Of a DNA stretch of 64,000 bases, positions 34,386 to 46,199 are shown piece by piece (position 1 is the stretch's first letter; each line of letters starts with the position of its first letter). Location: the NCBI RefSeq assembly GCF_004011695.2, contig NC_082411.1, positions 1 through 64,000 on the forward strand, given 5' to 3'. Under the pieces are notes generated by a model. That model was not told where the DNA came from. It searched no databases and worked only from the letters and a program-made list of their open reading frames with translations. The position numbers and the translations under genes were made by a program. This DNA is from Ascochyta rabiei (lineage: Eukaryota; Ascomycota; Dothideomycetes; Pleosporales; Didymellaceae).

Positions 34386-34931
34386 TCAAAACCCCTGAAG
34401 GGCTTTCTCTGCCAAATCATAAACAGCATTCGCCGCCGCAGCTGCTTCTCTGTTCGCAGGCACAGAGGCTCCACCGTCCGGCCTAATCATCTCGCCGGGG
34501 AGAAGTTTGCGGTCAGGAAGACCATTTTCGTCAACAGAATTTTTATGGTTGTAGACGACCCGAACAAGTCTACAATTATGGTCAGCGCCACCAGCACTAC
34601 TGCGCAGGCGCAGCACCTTTTCCTTCGCGTCGTCCAGCGACCCGCTGGCTTTGCGCTTTGTGCGCACCAGCGCCGGAAACACAGGGGAGAGGGGAGAGAC
34701 GACAGATAGAGATGTGAGAGGAGTGGTGGAGTCGCCTTTGGTAGGCGAAATGAGTTCGCTGGTAGCGGCCGAAGCCGGATTGCGATCATCTTCGTCTGCG
34801 TCTTTATCTAGATTTTCTGTGTATGCGATGTACTCTATGCTGCTCATGGCGGTGGCGCGCTCTTGGGGATCAAGATCAAGCTTGTCAACTGCGACTCGCA
34901 GAAACAGAGAAGAGACGAATGTACAGGGCAT
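34386..34931 (-). CDS. Hypothetical protein, possibly N-terminally truncated
   Basis: Uninterrupted frame of 181 codons from the first ATG at 34929-34931 to TGA. The frame stays open without ATG as far as 35039, where RIP-mutated transposon DNA begins, so an original N terminus may be lost. The protein is hydrophilic: a region with V-D-K-L-D-L-D-P-Q-E-R-A, a Ser/Thr/Pro-rich middle, a basic patch R-T-K-R-K and an Ala-rich C terminus. No family recognised. Composition and codon use look like host DNA. Confidence 0.5.
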   Translation of the reverse strand: MPCTFVSSLFLRVAVDKLDLDPQERATAMSSIEYIAYTENLDKDADEDDRNPASAATSELISPTKGDSTTPLTSLSVVSPLSPVFPALVRTKRKASGSLDDAKEKVLRLRSSAGGADHNCRLVRVVYNHKNSVDENGLPDRKLLPGEMIRPDGGASVPANREAAAAANAVYDLAEKALQGF

Positions 34932-35040
34932 GTTGTGGTGATTCAACGTTGTAATAAACGCTGATGCTATAGTATGGACGCGTGCTCCAGCCCCCCTACA
35001 AAACGCGTAAAAATCCTCAACCCTATAACTCAAACCCAAA

Positions 35041-35520
35041 ATGTCGCTAGATACTGCCTTTGAAGAGCTAGGTGCTCTAAAGCCTAGAGAACAATATAGC
35101 TACTTAGTAGTTATAAAAAAGTATAGTGCTATGTAGTTAATATTAATATATTAGCATAAGGTAAATACTATGTTAACTAATACTAAGAATATCAACATGC
35201 AATACTTGATACTATAATAGGAATTAGAGCTTATTAAGTATTTTAAACAAGCTTACTAGGTTCTACTTACTACCTATAAGAGAGATAATCTGAAATTTTA
35301 TATTACTAATAACTTTAAATCTAGTCTCTAAGAGCTAGGTTATACGCTTTAATAACTTGTATTTTCTCTATCTCGTCTAGTATTACTCTACTAGTATAGA
35401 TTACTAGTATTATAACACTAATTTCTATAATAATTATAAGCTCTAATTTAACCTACTATAGTAAAAGATCTCTAAATACTCTATTTAGAGTTGTTGTACG
35501 TAAAAAAAAAGTTAAGAAGG
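35041..35520 (+). mobile_element. Fragment of a pogo-like transposon (relative of 31138-33282)
   Basis: Matches 31380-31680 of the neighbouring element: AAATCTAGTCTCTAAGAGCT, the following CENP-B-like region and TATAAGCTCTAATTTAACCT are all in the same order. It is RIP-saturated. An ATG at 35041 opens a short frame that could be the original transposase start. It is truncated, and no TIR is seen. Confidence 0.75.
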
Positions 35521-36200
35521 AGATTATAGTTAGATATACAGTTATAATAAGATATTATAGGTAAGAGTATTACTAAATACAAGAAGGTAGTTGTCTTTAA
35601 TGTTAAGCCCTAATGGCTTGCTAAGATTATCTAATATACCCTCCCAACATTCATATGCCTCTAATCCCTAATAGCCCTTAAAGCCCTTACCAGTTAATAC
35701 CCCTAATAATCACGTGCACCTAAACCCTAATAGCCTTCTAAGCCCTTACTAGTTAACCCTGTACTTTTACTCTACTACATATCTCCCCTACCCTAAGAGC
35801 TTAGTCCTCTTAAGCTTACGTCTGCCTCTATCTGTTATTCTCCCCTTCTATAGCTCTATCGTCTGTTCTAACAGAAGACCTACTAGTGTTTGTTTCTAAG
35901 CCATTTTACTTTAAATAACCTCCTAGCACTACCTAGCTGTTTATTAGGCTATTGCTTAATAGTTTGTATTTACCTAACTACGTTTACTCTAGTATTTAGG
36001 TATCTAAGCCTGTTATAACTAATTCCTAAAGCCCTATTAGCTTTAGACTTTAAGAAAGAACCTTGTGTGTAACCTATTCTGTTTGCTATAACAGCTAGGG
36101 TAAGTCTAGGTACCTACTGTTTATATGTCTAGTAAATCTCCTGCTTATGTGTTTGTTTGCCTATGTTATTAGAGAAGAACAACCTAATAGCCTATTAGAC
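35521..36200. other. RIP-affected DNA, C-rich, no gene
   Basis: Contains telomere-like fragments (CCCTAATAGCCCTTAA-type) at 35640-35760, possibly by chance in RIP-mutated DNA. Nothing else identified. Confidence 0.35.
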
Positions 36201-38940
36201 TGTTTTAAGAACACATAATCCTCTAGCCCTAGGCCCGCTAATTAGTAGGTTGTTTGGTGTGGTCCAGCAACCTACTGCCTTTTACTAGGCAATATCACTC
36301 TTGCTAATATAATAGTAAATAACTTTTACTAGCTATAGGTCCCTTTAGGATAACGCATCTAAGTATAGTAGCTGTAGGGGAGGCAGCAGCCAGGATCTAT
36401 ATAAGCAGCCTTAGATCTGCACCTTCTCTTCCTTATTATCTTCAACTTCTACTTTGTTAAACTTCTTAACTTTCTACTTCTTTAACCTTTAATAACACAT
36501 TAGGCTTTTAGACCCTTATTTTAACCTCCTCCTTTGTTATGTCTACCTTGTCTTTTGGATCCCTAGTTAAGCGTAGTAGCAGCAGTAGCAAGAAGCTCCT
36601 ACCTAGAGGTTAAGGCCGCACAGGTTCTAGCGTTAGCCTAACTATAGCTCGTTATCTTTCCCTATAGGAACAAGCTTAGCTTATTTATAAGACCCTTATT
36701 CCTCCTCTTTTTAACCCTAATAGGTTATTAATAGATCTTTCTAGTACTTCCTTTCTAAAATAATAGCATAGACAGCACCTTAGCTTATAACATTGCAGAA
36801 GCTCTTATAACAGCCCTTATTAGTAGGGCTAATCTTCCTCCTTTCCTCTATAATATTGCTGCTGCCTATACACGCGTCTGCTAGTTTAATGCTCTGCCTT
36901 CTAGAGAGAATTACTATATTACTTCTAACACTATATACTACAACTAGGCACCATACTTCTTTTATTACCTCTACTGTTTTATACGCACCTAAGTTCCTAG
37001 CAATCCTGCGTCTCTAGATTCTCTTAGCGCCTAACAGTAGTACTATTAAGCTGCTATTAATAACAGTTGCTAGCCCCTATATACTATTAGTGCCTAAAGG
37101 TCTCTTATTTAAGGGTTCTTACTTACAAAACTAACGCTGCTGTTTAATACTCTACTTACAACAACCCTAACTATCTTAATACTTACTATAATTACTGTTA
37201 GAGGAGGTCTGCGCTATGTGCTTAGGCCTGTAATACTAATAGTAATCTTAACCTACTAGGATCTTACACTAGGTGTTTTACTAACAGCTATAAGAACTAT
37301 TCTTTTAGTAAGTTCTAATATCCTATTAAGCCTTATTACTACTAACCTCTTCTTAGCTGTTACTTATTATGCCGCTTCTATAATGCCTAGTCCTACTAAG
37401 GCTAACTACTACAAGGCAGGCTGCGCTAAACCTTACTCTTACTTAGACACTAATAACTTCTTTACTAGTTATAGTTACTTTACTAATAATTAATTTACGG
37501 CTAGTTAGAAGGACGCTTAGAAAACCTTAGAGAAAGAGGTAGCAAGCCTTAGCTATAAGATCTCTACTACTTAGGACATTTCTTACTTAGTTTGCTCTAA
37601 GGGGTTATTAGGCACTCCTCCTTATACTTCCCTTTGTAATTGACTTTAGGCTGTTGCTACTGCTACTAAAGCAGTTTATAGGGCTAGGAACTCTGCTTCT
37701 CCTTTACAGGCTTTAGGTTTTTAGATTACTACCCTAAGTAATAATAAACAGGCTATCAGCGCTCTAGCTTCTTGTACTAGCTACTAAATATATGCTAATG
37801 CTGTATTAGAGGCTAATAATATAGACTTGGATAAGCCCCTCTATACCTCTAGCAGTTCTCCTCTAGTTACTAATAGTAGGTTAGGGTAGTTTATACGCTT
37901 AGCCAGCTTCTCTCCTATAACTTATACTACTTCTACTTATAGTCCTATATCTATCTCTTTAGAGTGGTCTCCTAGCGTTTTTAAGGATACTGTAGAAAGT
38001 TTTAGCAGCCCTTATTATTCTCTGCCTAGTTCTCTGCTACGCCCTAATAGACATTTAGGTTATTACTGTTAGTCTTCTTCTATTAGCTAGGTTCTTAAGG
38101 GCGACTTGGCTTGTAGCTCCTAGGTGCTTAGCCTGCTGCTTAGTCTCCTTACACGCCTCTAGCTAAAGGTTATAATAATTATTTCTAGCTACCTTCTTAA
38201 TATTATTACTGTAGCCCTAGTAGTACTCTCTAAAAGTCTAGCCGTAGCAGCTGTAGTGGTTCTTCTAGTACTGTTTAATTTGTTCCTTTGCTAGTGCTGT
38301 CCTTAGTTCTGCTGTTATTAAAATCTAAAATATCTTAGTTTTTATTTCCTTATTGTAACTCCTTCCCCTACCTAAATCTTTAGCTAACCCTTAGCTAAAA
38401 TCTATAAGTTAGCTTTTATTAATATTATCCTATACTTTATACTCTGCTCTTTGCTTATCTATTATTGTTTATAGCAGGTAAACTCTAACTAACTGCTGTT
38501 TTAGTAGTCTATGAGGTTCTATTTCAAAGTCATCAGCTAGCACTGTCCTTTAGTTTACTGTTTTTTATTAATAGAATTTAGTTAACCTATTCCTAGCGTA
38601 TGTTCCTTTTATTACTACTCGGTTAAGCTCCTCTAGTATATATAATCTTTTATCTGTTTTCCTTACAATTAAGAATAGATCTTTCTACTTTAGTGCAAGT
38701 TTGTTTAGTTAGCTTATTTTAATGTTACAGAATACGTCTTAGAGCAATACTAAGTCTCTATAGTCTATTAGAACTAGCGTAAGCATTACTTAATTATTAA
38801 ACTATTCTTTATTTAAATCCCTTAATTAAACAACACAATCTACTGCCTATCTAAGCTGCTTGTCCCTGTGCTTAAATTGTTTTGCTCTAAGTGCTAGTAG
38901 CTCTACTGTAGTCCAGATTATAGACTTTAGTAAGGACTAC
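36200..38940 (+). mobile_element. Unidentified RIP-dead repeat with LTR-like promoter region
   Basis: A region near 36380-36420 contains CTATATAAGCAGCC and a pyrimidine-rich leader, as at the R region of an LTR. An ATG at 36539 opens a Ser-rich frame that is then riddled with TAG/TAA to about 38300. I could not match it to a known pol domain. The TATA-plus-long-frame layout suggests a retroelement, an inference only. Confidence 0.4.
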
Positions 38941-38984
38941 TAGGTTAGTATCTACAATTTAACTGGCAGGATGTGCTCTCTCCT

Positions 38985-39096
38985 TGTAAGGCAGACTTCA
39001 CAAGCATAAAAGTAGCGATCTGGTGAACTGATAGATTCAAAAGAGGAGTGAACAAAATAGCAGACAGCGAGCTACAAGAGGGCGGAGAGAGAGACC
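38985..39096 (-). repeat. 112-bp inverted repeat, right arm
   Basis: Reverse complement of 29331-29442. A minus-strand frame here (38945-39199) is a by-product of this less mutated patch, not a supported gene. Confidence 0.85.
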
Positions 39097-39299
39097 TACT
39101 TATAGTAGTAAGGCCTGTACTCTCTGCAAGTAAAAGTAAAGGCAAGTAAAGGAAGGTTCTACTAGGTTTAATAGAATCTGCTAGTAGGTTGTAACACATA
39201 CTAGTAGGTTACCATCTTACCTTAGTAGAAGTCCTAACACGTGCCCCTCCTTACAAATAGTAAACTTTCTTAAGCTAAAGTCTATGTATAAGTAACTGT

Positions 39300-42200
39300 A
39301 GGAGTCTAATACTAACAGTTTTTAAGTAAGAGTAAAAGAAAAAATAAGGAAAAGAAGATATAGAAATTATGTGTAATAACCTGTTAGTAGTTAGAGTGTA
39401 ATTAAGGTATATGCCTTTAGTAGTGTTATACAGGTCTCCCTAAGTCCTTATATAAAAAAATAACCTCTAAGAACTTTTCTGCTATATAAACCCTACAACG
39501 CAGAAATTGTACTCTTCTCTATTTATAGCTTATATAAGGGAGAAATACAAAAAAAATTATTAATTTGTTGGAGCTAGATTTATCCTTAACTTTAAGGTTA
39601 ACCTTTATTAATAGTTAATTGCTAAACTATAGCAGCCTAAGGGCGAGCTTAAGCAGGTCTAGATTATGTTTAGCGTGTCTTTAGGCGTGTTTTTAACCTA
39701 TAAAGAAGCCTGTTAAAAGTAGCCTAATATTCTGTTAAGTAATGTATCTGCTTTTATTAGCCTATCTTCATTTAACTAGATTTATTAAGATTGCTAAACT
39801 AGCTGTTGTTAAAGGTGTCTTTTAGGCGAGGCCTCTAGTCTGTTAGCATTTAGAGTGCAGGTAGAGCTAGCTCATTACAATTGTTGTAGTAAAATTAGAA
39901 GGCGTTGTAGTAGTTAGGGTGTTGCTTAGCAGGTTCCTAGGTAGGTTTAGTGTTATTAGACTATTTAATAAGGTATTCCTATATACCGCGTTGCCTTCTG
40001 CAATTAAGGAATAAGTTAACATACTATTCTTAAGAGACTGAACCCTAGTTGTTAGTAACCTCTACAGGTATTAGTTTAGGTAGTACTTAATCGAGTGGGT
40101 TGTCTTAGCTTATTACCCTAAGCAAGTTAGGGTAAAATACTAGAAATACGCCTTTTAATATTATGTCTGTAGGCAGGTCTAGTTTGTATGCAGCTCTGTT
40201 GTGTATAACATAAGTAACTAAGTACAGCCTAGTATACTTATAATCTAGTTTTTTTAAAGGTTAAGTAGTATTCTGATTGCGTGTGGAAACCTAAACTAGG
40301 TCGCTAACTGCGTATTTTAGAGTCTGTTGGCGATAAGCATTAGCTTAGGCCTGTTATTCTTATTGTGCCTATGTAAGCTAAAATCTTTAGATTTTCTAGA
40401 AGGTTAGTATAGGTGCGGAGTAACTTGTTAGCGCGCAAGATTTAGTCTTTAGCTTTATTCTTATTGTGCCTATGTAAGCTAAATATCTAGATTTTCTAGA
40501 AGGTTAGTATAGGTGCGGAGTAACTTATTAGCGCGCAAGATTTAGTCTATAGCTTCTTTTAATAATAGTTCTATTTAGGTATAGTCTTTACTAAAGTATA
40601 TACTGCTACAAGGATAATACCTAAGATCTACAAAGGAAGGAGTAAGTCTAGTAGACATATTAACAGTGTTATTAGCTTAAAAGTTAGCAAGATACAACTA
40701 TAAAGCCTAATTATTTTATATATAGTTAATATACTTCCACAAATAGATTTCAAAGCTTTAATTAGCTTGTTTAGATTAACTATTAGTTTATAGATAATAA
40801 GAAGTTAATAGCTTAGCTAAGATTTAAAGGCGTTTGTAAACCTGCTTCTAGAGTTTGTTTACAAAGGAAGTACCTTAATTAGAAACAATAGTACGCAGAA
40901 GTCTAAAGAGGCGAAAAAATTCTAAAAAGTAGTAAGCAAATTCCTTTTAAGAGTAGCTAACTAATAGGAAGAAATATTGCTGCTTAGTAAGACAGTCTAC
41001 TATAACAAGCAGGTTTATGTATAATTAGCTAGTAAAAGATAAAGCTAGTAAATCTTAAATATAGTCTACAGAAATATCTAACTACCTAGCGTTAGGGATT
41101 AGTAGGGGTTTAAGGAAACTGTTATAGGCTTCCTAGGAAGGCCTTGCACATTTACACACTACACAAGCTTAGTAATATTTTTTAATAGACTAAGGCATGC
41201 TAGGCTAATAGTAGCGCCTAATTATTAGATATAAAGTAGCTTTAGGACCTTTATAGCCTGTATTCTTGTAGTTATGGTATAAGTTAAATATCTAGTGTTG
41301 TAATTATGCGTAAGGGGGTATGTAGAGCTAAGTCTTGTCTAGAAACAGGCGTTAGGAGGAGCCTTCACTAACAGTATGACAGTTAGCTAGGGAGATGTAG
41401 TAGCCGTTTTTACAGAACTAGGAGCTTAGTTTGTATTTGTTTTTATCTAAGGTAGAGAAGATTTTCTGTGCAGCTATATTAGTTGCATATACGTTAGTAA
41501 GCATATCATTAGTAGATTAGGGATCTTCTAGATATAGTAGTAAATCTAGTAGCAATATCCTATAAACGTTATCTATTAGGTTAAAGTTATCTTCTAAGTT
41601 ATTAGGCTCTGCTAAGGGTGTCTAAGTAGCGTAGATGGTTATTATTGCCTAAACATCTAGTAAGTTAAATTTAGGTTATTTGTTAGTAGTAAGGGAGAGA
41701 GCCTGCAGAGTAGCTTGTATTATAGGTATAACTCCTAGGCCTAGGTTGCGTAGTCCTAGGATAATTTAGTGTGTGTTTAATAACTATATGTCTTGTTTAT
41801 CTCTAGGGATATCCTAAGGACATTAGCTTAACGCATCTGCTTTACTATTTGTAGGTCTAGGTGCGTATGTTATTTTAAAATTAAACTAGGAGAGAAACAG
41901 TAACTATTAAGCTTAGTGTTAGTTAAGCTTCTTAATCTTTATAAAGGTTTATAGGTTCTTATAATCTGTTTTACCTATATTATATAAGGTAAGCCTATAA
42001 GTGCTAATTCCTATTCTTTAAAGGCTTAAATAATAGCTATAAGTTCTATATTGTAGATGTTATAATTACATTCTACAGATAAGTGTTTTTTTAAGAAGAA
42101 TTTAATCGGTTATAGGTTACCTTTTTAATTCTGTTACTTAATTATTCGTCCTATAGCCTAGCTAGAGGAACTAGTACAAATAACAACTAGCTGCATAGGA

Positions 42201-43500
42201 TTAAAGTGTTAAAGTACAAATCTAGTTAAAAGGCGCTTTTTAAGGTATAAAAGGCGTCTTTATAGGCCTAGGTAGGCTAAAAGTCTTAGTACTAGACAGA
42301 ACGTCAGATTACTAAGGGATCTTTCTTAGAAGGTCTAGAAACAATAGTAGATTTAACAACTTGTGTTAAGGGGAGAGCAATTAATAAGTACCCTTTAATA
42401 AATTGTTAATAGAATCTAGTAAAACCTAGAAAGGAGAGAATGTTAGGTACTGTTTTAGGCATCTCCTAATCTTAGATAGCTTGAATTTTGTTAGGGTCTA
42501 TTTGTACACTGTTGTTAGTAATAATTATGCCTAAGAACTTAACACGTTTCTTATAGAATTTAGATTTCTTTAGATCTACGTAAAATCCTTAATATTTAAG
42601 TCTACTAAGAACTTTCTTAACGTGTTCTTTGTATTTAGCTAGGGAGTTAGAAAAGACTAGGATGTTATCTAAATATACTGTGCAGAATTAATTAAGGTAT
42701 TTAAACAATAAGTTATTAATTACCTGCTAAAAGTTGCTAGGGCGTCGCATAGTCTAGAGGGTATCGCTTTGTACTAGTATATACCTTTCTATGTAGAGAA
42801 TGCTGTAAGCTATTCTAAGCTAGGCTTTATCTAAATTCTATAAAAGGTGTAGATAACATTAAATTTTAAGAATATAGTTACCTAGTTAAGTTATGCTATA
42901 GTTTTGCGGAAAAATAGCATAGAATATTAGTCCTTAATAGTAGCGTTTTTAAGCTCCTAGTATTCCACACAGACTTGCAGGCCCCTCTAGGTTTAGCAAC
43001 AATAAGCAGGTTATTTTAAGCAGGGGAGTTGCAGCGTTTAATAAAACCTTCTGCCTTATTTTCCTTAATGTAGTGTTTAATAGCTTCTATTTGCTGTATA
43101 GAGAAGAGTTAAAGGTAATAATTAGGAGGGTTTGTACCTAGTTTAAGCTTTATTTTATAGTTAAAGTTACTGTAGTTAGGGAGAGTTTTAGCAGCTTCCT
43201 AATTAAATGTTGATTAAAAGTTAGCGTATTCCTTTAGTTCCTTAGGGGTAAGTAATTTAGAAAGGGGCAGGTCCTGGCTTAGTTAGAAAAATTTGTTAAA
43301 ATTAGCATCTGCTAAAGTGCGTCTAGTAGTTGTAACTTAGAGTCTTTATAGCAATATAAGGGAGTATTTAGTACATTTCCTTTATAGCCTTGCTGTAGAA
43401 GCTAATATAATGTAGATATTATATATCCTTTATACTATATAAGTATAAGGTAATCTAGAAAGCATAGATTTAGGTTAAGTAGATTAGCCTTTGTAGTAGT
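39300..43500 (-). pseudogene. Ty3/Gypsy retrotransposon pol (RIP-dead)
   Basis: The minus strand carries a Gypsy pol in the usual order. A reverse transcriptase segment at about 42430-43010 includes Y-L-D-N-I-L-V-F-S (usual Y-x-D-D) at about 42655-42680, preceded by G-I-Y-Q-Y and P-S-R-L-C. An RNase H-like segment follows at about 41900-42330, and integrase-like sequence lies at lower coordinates (about 40500-41300). Stops are dense. LTRs were not found; the outer limits are approximate. Confidence 0.75.
40354..40556. repeat. 101-bp tandem duplication inside the Gypsy relic
   Basis: Two adjacent copies of a 101-bp unit starting TTATTCTTATTGTGCCTATG, nearly identical. It probably arose after most of the RIP, because the two units share the mutated bases. 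Confidence 0.85.
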
Positions 43501-44160
43501 TGCTTAAACTAGGTTTTAATGGTAGTAGGGGCTTAGCATCCAGCAGGGAACCTTTGCAAAGTAGGGCAGGGGTTTAAGTAGTTAAGTTGCAGTACCGTGA
43601 ACAATACTTGTCTGCGAAGGTAATAGAGCGGTTTTGCTAGTTAATGGTGGGATAGGGCGTGTAGACCGCTATTAACCTCGCTAAGAAGTCCTAGGAGGAA
43701 GGCGGAGAGTACAGAGCATTGTCTGTGGGTAAGGTGTATGAAATACCTATCTGGATGGTTGTTAGACAGCAAGGGCAGCCCTAGATTCTAAACAAGATGA
43801 TTAAGGGACTAGAAGTTGAAATCTGCGAGCAGTGCGATGAGGAACTTAGAAGGTCAGTTACCTAGGCTAAAGTATTTAACTAGGAAGTGTTTAACTATAG
43901 TAGTTGGAAGGTGCTAAAACTACTAGGAGAGACTGTTATTTAAAGGGACCTAGGAGGACATAGCTCGCAAAGAGTCCTTATAGCAAAACTGTGGAGCTAG
44001 ATGTTACAATCTACAGAACACGGGAAGGATGTAAGCTAATTACAGTGCATAGGGCACAGTAATTACAACAAGTTATTAAGTTCAGAGTAAGCAAACATAA
44101 CAGTGTCAGCACTTAGCAAGAGGCTGAGGATCACGTGACATGATTAGGCTTGGCATAATT
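43501..44160. other. Less-mutated segment next to the Gypsy relic
   Basis: TGG, CCA, TCA and CpG are much commoner here than on either side. No convincing reading frame is seen. It may be an LTR or leader of the minus-strand Gypsy element, or trapped host DNA. Confidence 0.4.
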
Positions 44161-44681
44161 AGTGTAATTAGTAATTAATATAATTAGTAATCAGTGTAAT
44201 TAGGGGATCCTTAACACTAATTAGTATGTATTACTACCGCTATTATTAAAGTATATGGTTAGTAGGAACACAACCCTTATAGTTTGTGTTTAACCTTGTT
44301 AATTAAGTTTGTCTTTAGAATCTTAACCTGCTCTTAAACTATACAGTCTACTCTGTACTATTTATTACACCCTATCTTTATAAGATTTGCTTAGTTAATA
44401 ACCCTAACTAATCCACCAGTGCTTATCCCCGAGAACCAATAGAATTAGTCCCTACGGTCTTTGACTAAAGTACGACTTCAACACTCCCTTTAATTATGCT
44501 AGTTCTGCTTAATAGAGGTAGTTTAGGTCTAGAAGTATATTAGATAGTACCTTGTTATGTCTAACCTTATAGAGGTGCTAATTCTCCTTAATTTTAGTGC
44601 ACAGCAGATAGTTATCTAGCTAGGGCCTAACTAGTCTTACAGTAGCGCATCCTAAAAGCCTATTAAGTTTTAATCTGTTTG
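44161..44681. other. RIP-affected spacer with TAATTAGT repeats
   Basis: AT-rich units such as GTAATTAGTAAT repeat at about 44155-44205. A short less-mutated patch lies near 44405-44480. No gene recognised. Confidence 0.35.
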
Positions 44682-44849
44682 TGTTAAATGAAAGGTATTG
44701 GAGAAATGGGTTAGGCGATTTACCTGCTAAGAAACCGTGTAGGGGCCCCTACCCGAACCTAGATAAGACAAAAATCACCCTTACATAGAACAAGAACAGA
44801 ACATTAATACATCATCATCAACTCATTACTATTACCATCCAATCTGACA
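44682..44849 (+). mobile_element. Solo LTR of Copia family 1
   Basis: 168 bp, starting TGTTAAATGAAAGG and ending ATCTGACA, with a perfect 5-bp target duplication GTTTG on both sides. Nearly the same as the LTRs at 45946 and 51017. No internal region is attached. Confidence 0.92.
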
Positions 44850-45945
44850 GTTTGCTGTTAGGGTTTTTAAAGTTTCTAGAGAGTTAGGCCTAACGCTTAC
44901 TCTCCTTACTCTTTTAAATGCATTAATCTGCAAGTAATTGTTCTAATAGTGTTATCTGTTGCTTCTATAAATGTTGCATATAATTTGCAGTCTTTAGAGT
45001 AAATAGTACACCTTATTTATCTATCTGCTTGGTACTAGAAGGTGTATTGTTGTCAGATAACCGACCTTGCCGATCCAAGTTAGGGGGTTAGGGTTAACCT
45101 CGGTTAACTCAGGGGCTAGCGGCACACACACATAAAATCAGCCATTAAGACAGATAATTATTGATTAATGACCTTTATTATCATCTCTGCACATTAAGCA
45201 TATTATCTAATATTTGTGCGTCTGCTATGTATAGATTTCTAAGGATAACTAGGCTTAATAACAATTTTAGCATAAAGAAGTTAGTAGGGATTATAATATT
45301 TCTAATTATAACTAGGGCATGCTAAATTATTCTAGCAAAGGCTTTAAATGTGCTATTAGCAGCCTGTAGGTGTAAGGACGCTATTTTGTTTAGCATAGAC
45401 GTTATTACTAATCTAGCTGCTTAAGCTGTCTTTAGCTAAATAGTGTTAAGTTCTGCTCTAGAATCTAGTAGTGCTAACATCTAAGCATTGTTAATAGCTA
45501 TTAGAGCTTATAGGCAGTCTCTTTAGACGTGGTTAAAACTCTATTCTTAATTATACTCTCTTTACTCCCCTATAGTCCTTTCTTATTCTTCTTCTTTAAA
45601 GTCTACATTATTAGAATAGTAGAACTACTAGTAAGGGAATATAGGCGCAGCTATTAATGTCCTATTAGTACTTAACTTATAAGAGCTAGCTTAAATAATG
45701 TGTCTGTTATAAGCCTCTATGTAAGCATATTTAGAATAGAAAAGTGTTATATTATTAACCTAGAAGCATTATAAATCCTTTTCTAAATTAGGCGCTAGTA
45801 ATCCTAACAGGTCTAGGTCTACTTTGGCGTAGTACGGCTTGCCTAGTCTTTGCTAGAGCTCTAGGGCTAATGCTAACAGATCCTTAAGGGATACCTTAAT
45901 AGTAGTTTAGAGGACCTAACAAACTATCTTGTTTAGGTCTACTAC
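44850..45945 (-). pseudogene. Gypsy gag/protease fragment, interrupted by a solo LTR
   Basis: The minus strand at about 45240-45530 encodes a retroviral-type aspartic protease: M-L-A-L-L-D-S-R-A-E-L-N-T (usual D-S-G/D-T-G motif at about 45449-45466), followed by a segment ending in L-L-L-S-L-V-I-L. TAG/TAA are frequent. The solo LTR at 45051-45212 splits it, and Copia family 1 bounds it on the right. Confidence 0.6.
45051..45212 (+). mobile_element. Solo LTR of Copia family 2
   Basis: 162 bp, beginning TGTCAGATAACCGACC and ending TTATCTAATA. It is very similar to the LTR at 61524-61686. The flanking 5-mers are ATTGT and TTTGT, a near-match target duplication. No primer-binding site follows, so it is solo. 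Confidence 0.85.
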
Positions 45946-46113
45946 TGTTAAATGAAAGGTATTGGAGAAATAGGTTAGGTAATATACCTGCTAAGAAACC
46001 GTGCAGGGGCCTCTACCAGAACCTAGATAAGACAAAAATCACCCTTACATAGAACAAGAACGGATTATTAATACATTATTGTTAACTTATTACTATTACT
46101 ATCTAATCTAACA

Positions 46114-46128
46114 ATTAAGAGTCTTACT
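46114..46128 (+). promoter_or_regulatory. Primer-binding site, tRNA-Lys(CTT) anticodon-arm type
   Basis: ATTAAGAGTCTTACT directly follows the 5' LTR. Its complement AGTAAGACTCTTAAT matches the 5' side of the anticodon arm and loop (CTCTTAA) of eukaryotic tRNA-Lys with anticodon CUU. The same 15 bases follow the Copia family 2 LTR at 61687. Half-tRNA priming is known for Copia elements; the tRNA assignment here is inferred. Confidence 0.6.
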
Positions 46129-46199
46129 GCTGCTATAATAAGCACTAATAACAAGCAAAATAGCAACTAGCTAAAGCTAGAGGGACGCAACGGTTATTC

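Noticed and set aside
35640..35760. CCCTAATAGCCCTTAA-like words as interstitial telomere repeats
   Set aside because: Units are irregular and no two perfect CCCTAA units are adjacent, unlike 14206 and 14374. Composition alone can give them.
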